In this document: in pieces, positions 36,528-44,815 of the stretch
Position numbering within the stretch: the stretch's first letter is position 1
Layout of the letters: the number at the start of each line of letters is the position of its first letter
NCBI RefSeq assembly: GCF_009451885.1
Contig: NZ_WIAO01000001.1
Span: forward strand, 124,001-188,000
Direction: 5' to 3'
DNA from: Glycomyces albidus
Lineage (GTDB): Bacteria; Actinomycetota; Actinomycetes; Mycobacteriales; Micromonosporaceae
Length of the DNA stretch: 64,000 nt
Made by a program: the position numbers and the translations under genes
Notes under the pieces: generated by a model
Databases searched by the model: none
Told to the model about the DNA's origin: nothing
Seen by the model: only the letters and a program-made list of their open reading frames with translations

Positions 36528-37808
36528 TCAGCCCAGTTCGTTCCAGCCGTCGGTGAGCTGCGTCTGCAGCTCCTCGAGGGTGATCTCGTTCGCGAAGTAC
36601 TGCTGGAGGGCCGGCGTGGCGTATTGGTCCTTCCACTGCGGGTAGTTCACGACCGACTGGAACGGCGCGGCCGACAGGCCCTCGCCGGAGGCGAGGATGG
36701 CGTCCCAGCCGTTCTCGCCGGCGGTCTGCTCGGCGACGAGCTCGCGGGCCGGGGTCGAGGACGGGATGAGCCAGTCGCCCTGGGCGAGCGCGGCCTGGTG
36801 CTCGGCCTGCATGAAGAAGTCGATGAACGCGGCCGACTCCTCGACGTGCTCGGACTCGGCGGCCACCGACATGGTCTGCGGGTTGGCGGCCTGGGTCGCG
36901 CCGGCGGTGCCCGCGAGCGGGGGCAGGACGGCCCAGTTGAAGCCCTCGGGCGCGGATTCGGTGATCTGCTGGGCGATGTAGTTGCCCGCCACGTACATGG
37001 CGTACTTGCCGTCGAAGAAGCCCGGCAGGACGTCGGAGCCGGACTGGGTGAGCGAGACCGGGTCGAGCGAGGCGTCCTCGTAGGCCATGGCGTGGATGCG
37101 CTCGGGCACGGCGAGTTCGTTCTCCCCCACGGTGATCTGGTCGCCGTCGAAGTAGGTGCCGTCGAAGCCGAGCGAGAGGTTCATGACCGTGGCGGTGGGC
37201 TGCTGGAGGCCCCACCCGACGCCGAAGCCGCCGTCGCCGCCGAGCTGCGAGGCGAGGGCCTGGAAGTCGTCCCAGGTGAGGGACGCCCCGGTCGGGATCT
37301 CGACGCCGGCGTCGGCGAACGCGTCGGTGTTGGCGAAGACCACGTAGGACTGGAGCAGGGTCGGTGCGGCGACGATCGCGCCGTCGGAGGCGGTCACGGT
37401 GCCCCAGATGTCCTCGGAGACGGCGGACTTGGTGTCCTCGCTGAGGTAGGGCTCGAGGTCGGCGAGGTAGCCCTGCTCGGCGAAGCCCATGATGTCGGCC
37501 GACTCGTCGTGGATGACGTCGGGCGCGGTGCCGCCCTGGAACTGGGTGACGAGCTGGTCGTGGACGTTGTCCCAGGAGCCCTGGACGAGTTCGACCTGGA
37601 CGTCGGGGTTGGCCTCGTTCCAGGCGTCGACGATGTCCTGCGTGGCGGCGATCGTCGTGTCCTGGTAGGCGAGGGACTGGAAGGTCAGGGTCACGGCCCC
37701 GCCTTCGTCGTCGTCGCCGACGCCGAAGGCCGAGCACGCCGTGAGCGCGAGGGGCAGGGCGAGGACGCCTGCTACCGCGGCGACGCTGGCGCTGGTGCGA
37801 GTGCGCAT
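36528..37808 (-). CDS. Extracellular sugar-binding lipoprotein of ABC importer
   Basis: The 426-residue protein starts with a lipoprotein signal: RTRTSASVAAVAGVLALPLA followed by the lipobox LTAC, so Cys is lipidated after cleavage. The mature part is a cluster B/carbohydrate-type binding protein (family 1): VTLTFQSLAYQ, IVDAWNEANPDVQVELVQG, APDVIHDESADI and AAAFIDFFMQAE-like C-terminal signatures. I start it at ATG 37808, after AAAGAGAG; a second ATG lies at 37826. The ligand is likely a sugar or sugar-containing molecule. A strong hairpin follows. Confidence 0.88.
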   Translation of the reverse strand: MRTRTSASVAAVAGVLALPLALTACSAFGVGDDDEGGAVTLTFQSLAYQDTTIAATQDIVDAWNEANPDVQVELVQGSWDNVHDQLVTQFQGGTAPDVIHDESADIMGFAEQGYLADLEPYLSEDTKSAVSEDIWGTVTASDGAIVAAPTLLQSYVVFANTDAFADAGVEIPTGASLTWDDFQALASQLGGDGGFGVGWGLQQPTATVMNLSLGFDGTYFDGDQITVGENELAVPERIHAMAYEDASLDPVSLTQSGSDVLPGFFDGKYAMYVAGNYIAQQITESAPEGFNWAVLPPLAGTAGATQAANPQTMSVAAESEHVEESAAFIDFFMQAEHQAALAQGDWLIPSSTPARELVAEQTAGENGWDAILASGEGLSAAPFQSVVNYPQWKDQYATPALQQYFANEITLEELQTQLTDGWNELG

Positions 37809-37840
37809 TTCGATCTCTCTTTCCATAGTGGTCGGCCCGG

Positions 37841-38677
37841 TCAGCCTTTGACCGCGCCGCTGAGGAGTCCGGCGGTGAGCCGTTTCTGGATGAGCATGAA
37901 GAACACGAGGCTGGGCAGGCACGCGAGGAGCGCGGCGGCGGCCAGCGGCCCGAGCTGGACCTGCCCCTCGGCGCCGACGAATCGGGCGAGGGCCAGCGGC
38001 AGGGTCTGCATGTCCGGTTCCTGGATGAGTACGAGCGCGAAGAAGAACTCGTTCCAGGAGTTGATGAACGTGAACAGGCTGGTCGCGACCAGGCCCGGCG
38101 CGAGGAGCGGCAGGACGATCCTGCGGAGCGTCTTGAACCGGCCGGCGCCGTCGACGGCGCTCGCCTCCTCGAGCTCGACCGGGATCGCGGCGACGTAGCC
38201 CTGGAGCATCCACAGCGCGAACGGGAGCGCCCAGACCGCGTACACCAGGACCAGGCCCAGCAGCGTGTTCACCAGTCCGATGTTCTTGAGCAGCAGGAAC
38301 AGCGGGATGATGATGAGGATGAACGGGAACACCTGGCTGAGCAGGATCCACCCGGTGGCCACCATTCGCAGCCTCGTGCGGAACCGCACCAGCGCGTAGG
38401 CGGCGGGCAGCGACACGGCCGTGACGATGACGGTGGTCGTGACCGCGGTCAGGAGGCTGTTGCCGGCGGCCCGGAACAGGTCGGCCCGTTCGATCGCGGC
38501 GGTGAAGTTGTCGAGGTTCAGGCTCTCGGGCAGGAACGACGGCTCGGGCGAGCGGATCTCTCGGTCGGTCTTGAACGCGGTCGTGAGCAGGAAGATCAGC
38601 GGGAACGCCAGGAAGCACATGTACGCCAGGAGCGCGAGGTACTGCAGCGGCCGGGTCAGGGGGTTGCGTCGGGTCAT
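37841..38677 (-). CDS. Carbohydrate ABC transporter permease (MalG-like)
   Basis: The 278-residue permease has six helices and the EAA loop ELEEASAVDGAGRFKTLRRIVLP, which couples to the ATPase. NSWNEFFFALVLIQ and the C-terminal LTAGLLSGAVKG are typical of MalG-type (CUT1) subunits. It starts two bases after the MalF-like gene. No ATPase gene is in the operon, so the pair must use a shared ATPase, such as the MsiK type used by many actinobacterial sugar importers. Confidence 0.9.
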   Translation of the reverse strand: MTRRNPLTRPLQYLALLAYMCFLAFPLIFLLTTAFKTDREIRSPEPSFLPESLNLDNFTAAIERADLFRAAGNSLLTAVTTTVIVTAVSLPAAYALVRFRTRLRMVATGWILLSQVFPFILIIIPLFLLLKNIGLVNTLLGLVLVYAVWALPFALWMLQGYVAAIPVELEEASAVDGAGRFKTLRRIVLPLLAPGLVATSLFTFINSWNEFFFALVLIQEPDMQTLPLALARFVGAEGQVQLGPLAAAALLACLPSLVFFMLIQKRLTAGLLSGAVKG

Positions 38678-38679
38678 GG

Positions 38680-39594
38680 CTACCGCCTCCGCATCTGGGC
38701 GCGCAGGTACACGAAGAGGAAGGCGCCGATGAGGACCACCATGACGTTGCCCATGGCGGCGGCGTAGCCGAAGTTCCCGTACCGGAACGCCTCGTTGTAG
38801 GCGAACAGGCTCGGCAGCATCGTGGTCCCGCCCGGGCCGCCCGCGGTCAGGACGAACACCAGCGCGAACGAGTTGAAGTTCCAGATCAGGTCGAGCGTCG
38901 TGATCGCGGTGATGATGGGCCGCAGCGCCGGCAGCGTCACGTGCCAGAACCGCCGCCACGTGGACGCGCCGTCGATCGCGGCCGCCTCGTTCAGTTCGGC
39001 CGGCACGGACTGGAGCCCGGCCAGGAGCGTGATCGTGGTCTGGGGCATTCCGGCCCACACGCCCACGATGATCACGACCGGCAGTGCGATCGCGGACTCG
39101 CCGAGCCAGTTGATCGCGCTCGGCAGACCGAGGGTCTCGAGGGTCCGGTTGACCGGCCCGTAGTTCGGGTTGAGCATGAGCTGCCACATGATCGCGATGA
39201 TCACCGGCGGCATCGCCCACGGGATGAGTGCGAGGGTCCGCGCCAGCCAGCGCAGCCGCAGGTCGAGGTTGAGCAGCAGCGCGAGTCCGAGGGAGGCCAG
39301 GAACTGCAGGGCCGTCACGGCGAACGCCCAGATCAGGCCGATCTTGAAGGAGTTCCAGAACAGCTCGTTCCCGGCCAGCGCCGTGTAGTTGTCGATCCCG
39401 TTGAAGTGCGTCTCGGCGTTGAGCCCGGCCTCGGCGTCGGTGAAGCCGAGCATCACGCCGTACACGAGCGGGTAGACGCTGAACAGCATGACCGGGAGCA
39501 GGGCGGGCAGGACCAGGAGCCAGGCGTCGCGGCCCTCGGTCGAGCGGCGGCGCTTGGGGGCGCGGGTCGGGGCGGGGGCGGCGAGCGCGGTCAT
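38680..39594 (-). CDS. Carbohydrate ABC transporter permease (MalF-like)
   Basis: The 304-residue permease has a basic N-terminus, six helices (LLVLPALLPVMLFSVYPLVY first) and the EAA loop ELNEAAAIDGASTWRRFWHV. LIPWAMPPVIIAIMWQLMLN and NFNSFALVFVLTAGGPGGTT are typical of the MalF side of CUT1 importers. The start codon overlaps the stop of lacI (ATGA). With the MalG-like subunit it forms the membrane channel for the lipoprotein-delivered ligand. Confidence 0.9.
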   Translation of the reverse strand: MTALAAPAPTRAPKRRRSTEGRDAWLLVLPALLPVMLFSVYPLVYGVMLGFTDAEAGLNAETHFNGIDNYTALAGNELFWNSFKIGLIWAFAVTALQFLASLGLALLLNLDLRLRWLARTLALIPWAMPPVIIAIMWQLMLNPNYGPVNRTLETLGLPSAINWLGESAIALPVVIIVGVWAGMPQTTITLLAGLQSVPAELNEAAAIDGASTWRRFWHVTLPALRPIITAITTLDLIWNFNSFALVFVLTAGGPGGTTMLPSLFAYNEAFRYGNFGYAAAMGNVMVVLIGAFLFVYLRAQMRRR

Positions 39595-40643
39595 GCCGGG
39601 CCTCCCGTGGACTCGCGGACCGACAGGGCCGGGGGGATCACGATCCGGCTGACGGGGGCGTCGGGTTCGGCGATGCGGCGGATCAGGAGCTTCGCGGCGG
39701 CCTTGGCGCGCTTGGCGGAGCCGAGGTCCACCGAGGTGAGCGACGGGGTCGCGAGTTCGGCGGCGTCGGTGTCGTCCATGCCGACCACCGCGACGTCGTC
39801 GGGGACGCGGGCCCCGGCGGCCGCGAGCTCCTTGAGCGCGGCCACGCCGAGGAGGTCGTTCGCGCCGATGATCGCGTCGGGGCTGGCCTGGCCCAGGAGC
39901 GCGGCCGTGGCCTTGCGGCCGGCCCGGTAGGTGAACGCGGTCGCGGTGACCTGGAGTTCGCTGGAGGTCGGGAGGCCGAACCGCTCGACCGCCGCGAGGT
40001 ACCCGGCGAGGCGGGCCGACCCGGGGACGGTGTCGACGGGTCCGTTGACGAGCGCGATGCGCCGCCTGCCCTGGGCCACCAGGTGCTCGACGGCGAGGCC
40101 GATGCCGGTGGCGGAGTCGGCGCGCACGTTGTCGAGCGCCACGTCGGCGGGGAGGGTGCCGATGACGACGATCGGGAGGCGGCTGGAGCGCATCGCCTCG
40201 ATCAGGTCCTCGGTGATGCGCAGCGGGCTCATGAGCAGCCCGTCGGCGTAGCCGCGGTTGAGGCTGGTGACCAGGTCGATCTGCGCCTGCGGGTCGCTGC
40301 CGGTGGAGGAGACGACGAGCCGGTACCCGGCCTTGGCGACGATCCCGGTGACGGTGCGCATCATCTGCACGTAGACGGGGTTGCCGACGTCGGCGACGGC
40401 AAGGGTGATCTGGTCGGTGCGGCCGGTGCGCATGCTGCGGGCGCTGGCGTGGGGCACGTACCCGAGTTCGGCGGCGGCGTCCCTGACTTTCCGCGCGAGT
40501 TCCTCGGAGGCGGAGCCGCCGTTGAGGACGCGCGACACGGAGGACACGGACACGCCGGCCTTGGCGGCCACGAGTTGGAGGTTGGACTGCGGTCCCGGCT
40601 TCTTCGGCTCGTGCGTCGAGCCCGACTTCATCGTCTCGGCCAT
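39591..40643 (-). CDS. LacI family transcriptional regulator
   Basis: The 350-residue regulator has an N-terminal LacI helix-turn-helix (LQLVAAKAGVSVSSVSRVLNG) with a 20-residue leader, the hinge YVPHASARSMRTGRT, and a periplasmic-binding-protein-like effector domain (ITLAVADVGNPVYVQMM, IGTLPADVALDNVRAD, DAIIGANDLLGVAALKEL). ATG 40643 follows GAACGAGG. It is the first gene of the operon and is translationally coupled to the importer, so it should be autoregulated through the repeats at 40669-40704. The effector is probably a sugar made by the pathway. Confidence 0.9.
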   Translation of the reverse strand: MAETMKSGSTHEPKKPGPQSNLQLVAAKAGVSVSSVSRVLNGGSASEELARKVRDAAAELGYVPHASARSMRTGRTDQITLAVADVGNPVYVQMMRTVTGIVAKAGYRLVVSSTGSDPQAQIDLVTSLNRGYADGLLMSPLRITEDLIEAMRSSRLPIVVIGTLPADVALDNVRADSATGIGLAVEHLVAQGRRRIALVNGPVDTVPGSARLAGYLAAVERFGLPTSSELQVTATAFTYRAGRKATAALLGQASPDAIIGANDLLGVAALKELAAAGARVPDDVAVVGMDDTDAAELATPSLTSVDLGSAKRAKAAAKLLIRRIAEPDAPVSRIVIPPALSVRESTGGPA

Positions 40644-40668
40644 CCTCGTTCCCTGCGTTCGGAGGGGT

Positions 40669-40704
40669 TTGGGAACGTTCTTAAGAACGTTCCCAAGAAC
40701 GATA
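40669..40704 (-). promoter_or_regulatory. Operator with three 12-bp iterons inside a 28-bp palindrome
   Basis: GAACGTTC occurs at 40673 and 40685, and the decayed copy GAACGATA at 40697, each 12 bases apart, with AA at the end of every repeat. The first two are palindromic with the central CG expected for LacI-family half-sites, and together form the perfect 28-bp palindrome at 40669-40696. It lies 26 bases upstream of the lacI start. Confidence 0.7.
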
Positions 40705-40777
40705 CCAAACCATCCGGAGAACGCAACACCAGTCACACCGGTGTCGCACCCGGGGAGTGATCCCGGAGGTGGGAGGC

Positions 40778-40813
40778 AAAAAGCGCGCCCACGGAACCCT
40801 CCGTGGACGCGCT
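40778..40813 (-). terminator. Rho-independent terminator of the DUF3817 gene
   Basis: A 14-bp stem with one mismatch, AGCGCGTCCACGGA on the minus strand, and a four-base loop is followed by five Ts on that strand. It is the only textbook hairpin plus T-run in this part of the window. It stops 18 bases after the DUF3817 stop codon. Confidence 0.85.
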
Positions 40814-40830
40814 CGTGAAGCGTGCAGGCC

Positions 40831-41148
40831 CTAGGCGGGCTGGACCCCTCGTTCGGCGGTGAGGAAGTCGTCGCGCTTGCGGTGGTGGAACCAGAACGGG
40901 GCGAGCGGCACGACGGCGCACACGAGCGCGAGGAGCGTGGTGCCGAAGCCCCACCCGAGGCGGCGGCGGATGAGGAGGGTGGAGCCGATCAAGAGCACGA
41001 ACAGGGCGCCGTGGAGGGCGCCGAGCGGCATCACCAGGTCGATCTCGGAGACGCGGCTGAGCACGGACCCGAAGACGAGGAGGAGCACGAAGGACCAGCC
41101 TTCGGCGAGGGTGAGCATCCGGTACAGGAAGACGGGGTTCTTTACCAC
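40831..41148 (-). CDS. DUF3817 domain membrane protein
   Basis: The 105-residue protein has three hydrophobic helices and the DUF3817 pattern: FLYRMLTLAEGWSFVLLLV at the start, PLGALHGALFVLL in the middle and APFWFHHRKRDDFL before the tail. The family has an unknown function and is common in actinobacteria. It stands between the LacI operator and the ArsR gene and ends in a classical terminator. Confidence 0.85.
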   Translation of the reverse strand: MVKNPVFLYRMLTLAEGWSFVLLLVFGSVLSRVSEIDLVMPLGALHGALFVLLIGSTLLIRRRLGWGFGTTLLALVCAVVPLAPFWFHHRKRDDFLTAERGVQPA

Positions 41149-41249
41149 CGCGGGCCCCTTTCAGAGTGGTTCCGCGCCGAACCTAGCACTGGGCCTTTGG
41201 AGGCGACCCGGCGTGGAGCACGCCTGCGCCGCAGCCCACCCGCGAGCGG

Positions 41250-41292
41250 TTGACGAACCGGCCCGTCCCGGTATATGAATGAAGCGGTATAT
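41250..41292 (+). promoter_or_regulatory. Promoter and candidate ArsR operator of the ArsR/SRPBCC operon
   Basis: TTGACG, 16 bases, TATATG (41272-41277) forms a good promoter. CGGTATAT occurs twice, at 41269 and 41285, with a 16-bp period. The first copy covers the -10 element and the second lies where transcription should start, so a bound ArsR-type dimer would block it. Confidence 0.6.
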
Positions 41293-41309
41293 AACCGAGG
41301 GAGTATGCA

Positions 41310-41642
41310 ATGGTGGTGTCCGCGGTCTTCGAAGTGCTCGCGCTGCCGGCGCGGCAGGCGATCGTCGAGCGGCTCCGGGAGGGGCCCGCGACGGTGGGCG
41401 AGCTGGCCGGGGCCCTGGGGCTGAGCCAGCCGCTCGCGTCGAAGCACCTGCGGGTGCTGCGGGATTGCGGGTTCGTCAGCGTCCGCGCCGATGCGCAGCG
41501 ACGCTGGTACGAGCTGCGGCCCGAGCCGCTGCGCGAGGTCGACCGGTGGCTGGAGCCGTACCGCTGGATGTGGGAGGAGCGCCTCGACCGGCTCGGGGAC
41601 CGCCTGGACGCCATGGCCCGGCACGAGAACGAGGAGAAGTGA
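41310..41642 (+). CDS. ArsR-family regulator
   Basis: The 110-residue protein is a winged-helix ArsR-type repressor: EVLALPARQAIVERLREGP, then TVGELAGALGLSQPLASKHLRVL as recognition helix, and FVSVRADAQRRWYELRPE as wing. It lacks the ELCVC metal-binding motif, so it belongs to the group that lies beside SRPBCC genes and senses something other than metal. GGGAG precedes the ATG at 41310. Its stop codon TGA overlaps the next start (TGATG). Confidence 0.88.
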   Translation: MVVSAVFEVLALPARQAIVERLREGPATVGELAGALGLSQPLASKHLRVLRDCGFVSVRADAQRRWYELRPEPLREVDRWLEPYRWMWEERLDRLGDRLDAMARHENEEK

Positions 41643-42487
41643 TGTCCGATCCCGAGATGCTCGCCGACCGCGGCCGACCGGCCGTCCGGATCGTGCGGCG
41701 CTACGACCACCCGATCGACCGCGTCTGGCGCGCGGTGACCGAGCCCGCGCACCTCGCGCAGTGGTTCCCGTTCGGTGCCGACCTGGAGCTGCGCGCGGGA
41801 GGGAAGGCCGATTTCGGCGAGGGCGGCGAAGGCGAGGTCCTCGCCGCGGACCCGCCGCGGCACCTGGTGTTCACGTGGGGCGGCGACAGGCTGGAGTTCA
41901 CGCTGGCCGAGGAGGGCGGCGGGACGCGGTTCACGCTCGTGCACGGCTTCGACGACCGCGGCGGGGCGGCGAGCTTCGCGACCGGGTGGGAGCAGTGCAT
42001 GGCGGGCTTGGACGAGGTCCTCGCCGACCGGAAGCCGGGCGATCCGGGCCGCGGCGTCGCCCGCCATGAGGAGCTGGCAGCGCGATTCGGGCTCAACGAG
42101 CCGCAGGTGGACGAGAGCCCCGGCGGCTGGACCGCGCGGTTCGAGCGGCAGCTCGTGTGCCCGGCGGAGACCGCGTGGGATCTGTTCTTCGGCGGGAAGC
42201 GGGCCCCGGGCGCGGGCGCGGAGTTCCGGGCGCCGCAGGCCCCGCATGTGCTGCTGGGCACCGTGATCGAGTGCGAGAGGCCGACGTCGTTCGCGTTCGT
42301 CGTCGCGGAAGGCGAGCCCGGAGGGGAGGTGCGGCTGCGCCTGGGCGAGGGCACCGGTCACGGCGCGCGGCTGTTCCTGGAGGTGCGCGGAGCCGACCCC
42401 GCGGAGCTCGACGCGGCCGTCGAGCAGTGGGGCGTCGGCGCGGTCGAGCACGTTGCGGCCGAGGCGGCGAGGCTCGCGACCGCATAG
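41642..42487 (+). CDS. SRPBCC/AHSA1 domain protein, duplicated domain
   Basis: The 281-residue protein has two START/AHSA1-type helix-grip domains. The first (residues 15-145) has HPIDRVWRAVTEPAHLAQWFPFG, FTWGGDRLEFTLAEEGGG and RFTLVHGFDD. The second (about 155-280) starts FERQLVCPAETAWDLFFGG and is shorter. Such proteins bind hydrophobic ligands. Genes for one are often preceded by this type of ArsR regulator. Translation is coupled by TGATG overlap. The second domain lacks the conserved W(F/L) sequence, so it may be a decayed duplicate. Confidence 0.8.
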   Translation: MSDPEMLADRGRPAVRIVRRYDHPIDRVWRAVTEPAHLAQWFPFGADLELRAGGKADFGEGGEGEVLAADPPRHLVFTWGGDRLEFTLAEEGGGTRFTLVHGFDDRGGAASFATGWEQCMAGLDEVLADRKPGDPGRGVARHEELAARFGLNEPQVDESPGGWTARFERQLVCPAETAWDLFFGGKRAPGAGAEFRAPQAPHVLLGTVIECERPTSFAFVVAEGEPGGEVRLRLGEGTGHGARLFLEVRGADPAELDAAVEQWGVGAVEHVAAEAARLATA

Positions 42488-42488
42488 A

Positions 42489-42519
42489 GCAGGGCCCGCC
42501 GATAATCGGCGGGCCCTGC
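42489..42519. terminator. Bidirectional hairpin terminator
   Basis: A perfect 15-bp stem GCAGGGCCCGCCGAT with a single-base loop centre starts right after the SRPBCC stop codon and faces the convergent copA gene. Confidence 0.75.
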
Positions 42520-42526
42520 CGTGCCG

Positions 42527-44785
42527 CTAGAGCGAGCGGCTCTTGAACGAGCGCAGCCGCAGGCTGTTGCCGACCACGAAGACGCTGGAGAAGGCCATGG
42601 CCGCTCCGGCGAGCATGGGGTTGAGCAGGCCCAGGGCCGCCAGCGGGATCGCGGCGACGTTGTAGGCGAAGGCCCAGAACAGGTTCCCCTTGATCGTGCC
42701 GAGGGTGCGCCGCGAGAGCCGGATGGCGTCGGCCGCGCCGCGCAGGTCCCCTCGGACGAGGGTGATGTCGGCGGCCTCGATCGCCACGTCGGTGCCGGTG
42801 CCCATGGCCAGGCCGAGGTCGGCCTTCGCGAGCGCGGCGGCGTCGTTGACGCCGTCGCCGACCATCGCGACGACCTTGCCCTGCCGCTGGAGCCGGTCCA
42901 CGGCCGCGACCTTGTCGGCCGGGAGGACTTCGGCGATGACCTCGTCGATGCCGACCTCGGCGCCGATGCGCTCGGCGACGGCCCGGTTGTCGCCGGTCAG
43001 CAGGACCGGCGTCAGCCCGATGGCCTTGAACTGGGCGACCGCTTCGCGGCTGGTGGGCTTGACCGTGTCGGCGACGACCAGGACGCCGCGGGCCTCGCCG
43101 TCCCAGGCCACCGCCACGGCGGTCTTGCCCTCGGCTTCGGCCGCGGCCTTGGCCTCGGCCAAGGCCGGGTCGAGTTCGAGAGTCCAATCCTCGAGGAGGC
43201 CGGCGCGGCCCACGACCACGTAGTGGCCCTCGACGACGCCTTGGACGCCTTTGCCTTCGACGTTCTGGAAGTCCTCGACCGCCGGGAGCGGGCCGGCCTC
43301 GGCGGCGCCCTTCGCGATCGCCTGGGCCACCGGGTGCTCCGAGGCGTGCTCGATCGCGCCGGCGAGCCGCAGCAGCTCGGCCTCGTCGACGCCGTCGGCC
43401 GCGACGGTGTCGACCAGGGTCATCTTGCCGGTGGTGACGGTGCCGGTCTTGTCGAGCACGATCGTGTCGACCTTGCGGGTCGACTCCAGGACCTCGGGGC
43501 CCTTGATGAGCACGCCCATCTGCGCGCCGCGGCCGGTGCCGACCAGCAGCGCGGTCGGCGTGGCCAGGCCCAGTGCGCACGGGCAGGCGATGATGAGGAC
43601 CGCGACGGCGGCGGTGAACGCCGTGGCCGCGGGGAACCCGGCACCGAGCCAGAACCCGAGGGTGCCGACCGCGATCGCGATGACCACGGGCACGAAGATC
43701 CCCGAGACCCGGTCGGCGAGGCGCTGGACCTCCGCCTTCCCGGACTGGGCCTCCTCGACGAGGCGGGCCATCTGCGCGAGCTGCGTGTCGGCGCCGACAC
43801 GCGTGGCCCGCACGACCAGGCGGCCGCCGGCGTTGACGGTGGCGCCGGTGACCGGGTCGCCCTCGGCGACCTCGACCGGCACGGACTCGCCGGTGAGCAT
43901 CGAGGCGTCGATCGCGGAGGTGCCCGAGACGATCACGCCGTCGGCGGCGAGCTTCTCCCCCGGGCGCACGACGAACTCGTCGCCGACCGCGAGCTGCGCG
44001 ATCGGGACGCGGGTCTCGGCCCCGTTGCGCAGGACCGCGACGTCCTTGGCGCCCATCTCGAGCAGGGCCCGCAGGGCCGCGCCGGCCCGGCGCTTGGACC
44101 GCTTCTCGAAGTACCGCCCGGACAGGAGGAACATCGTGACGCCCGCGGCGACCTCGAGGTACAGGTTCGAGGCGCCGTCGCTCGGCTCCACCGTGAGTTC
44201 GAACGGGTGCTTCATGCCGGGCGTGCCGGCCGTCCCCCAGAACAGGGCGTAGATCGACCAGGCGAACGCCGCGAGCGTGCCGACGGACACGAGCGTGTCC
44301 ATGGTGGCCGCGCCGTGGCGCAGGTTCTGGAAGGCCGCCTTGTGGAACGGCCACGCCGCCCACAGGACCACCGGCCAGGCCAGCGCGAGCGAGAGCCACT
44401 GCCAGTAGTCGATCTGGAGGGCCGGGACCATCGACATGGCGATGACCGGGATCGACAGGACGACGGAGGCGATGAGCCGGTTGCGCAGCGAGGTGAGCTC
44501 GGGGTCGGGGCGGTCCTCCTCGTCGGCCTCGGGTTCGGCGGCCTTGGGGAGGGCGGCGGTGTAGCCGGTGCGCTCGACGACGGCGATGAGCTCGGCCGGG
44601 TCGATGCCGTCGGGGGCGTCGATGCGGGCCTTCTCGGTGGCGTAGTTGACGCTCGCCGTGACGCCTTCGAGCTCGTTGAGCTTCTTCTCGATCCGCATGG
44701 CGCAGGAGGCGCAGGTCATGCCGCCGATCTCGAGTTCGATGCGGTTCGCGGCGGCGGGTGCCGATGCCATGGGCCTGTCTTTCAA
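42527..44785 (-). CDS. copA: Copper-translocating P-type ATPase (CopA-like)
   Basis: The 752-residue P1B-type ATPase has one N-terminal heavy-metal-associated domain ([11 protein letters not shown], Cys25 and Cys28), eight membrane helices, the CPC transport motif in [11 protein letters not shown], the phosphorylation site DKTGT, HP in [10 protein letters not shown] and [10 protein letters not shown]. It exports Cu(I). CPC and the single HMA domain are consistent with copper rather than zinc. I start it at TTG 44785, which has AGGAAGG nine bases upstream; ATG 44770 ([10 protein letters not shown]) is the alternative. It is the last gene of the copper operon. Confidence 0.92.
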   Translation of the reverse strand: MKDRPMASAPAAANRIELEIGGMTCASCAMRIEKKLNELEGVTASVNYATEKARIDAPDGIDPAELIAVVERTGYTAALPKAAEPEADEEDRPDPELTSLRNRLIASVVLSIPVIAMSMVPALQIDYWQWLSLALAWPVVLWAAWPFHKAAFQNLRHGAATMDTLVSVGTLAAFAWSIYALFWGTAGTPGMKHPFELTVEPSDGASNLYLEVAAGVTMFLLSGRYFEKRSKRRAGAALRALLEMGAKDVAVLRNGAETRVPIAQLAVGDEFVVRPGEKLAADGVIVSGTSAIDASMLTGESVPVEVAEGDPVTGATVNAGGRLVVRATRVGADTQLAQMARLVEEAQSGKAEVQRLADRVSGIFVPVVIAIAVGTLGFWLGAGFPAATAFTAAVAVLIIACPCALGLATPTALLVGTGRGAQMGVLIKGPEVLESTRKVDTIVLDKTGTVTTGKMTLVDTVAADGVDEAELLRLAGAIEHASEHPVAQAIAKGAAEAGPLPAVEDFQNVEGKGVQGVVEGHYVVVGRAGLLEDWTLELDPALAEAKAAAEAEGKTAVAVAWDGEARGVLVVADTVKPTSREAVAQFKAIGLTPVLLTGDNRAVAERIGAEVGIDEVIAEVLPADKVAAVDRLQRQGKVVAMVGDGVNDAAALAKADLGLAMGTGTDVAIEAADITLVRGDLRGAADAIRLSRRTLGTIKGNLFWAFAYNVAAIPLAALGLLNPMLAGAAMAFSSVFVVGNSLRLRSFKSRSL

Positions 44786-44815
44786 GATGCTCAGCCTTCC
44801 TCTGCTCAGTATCGC

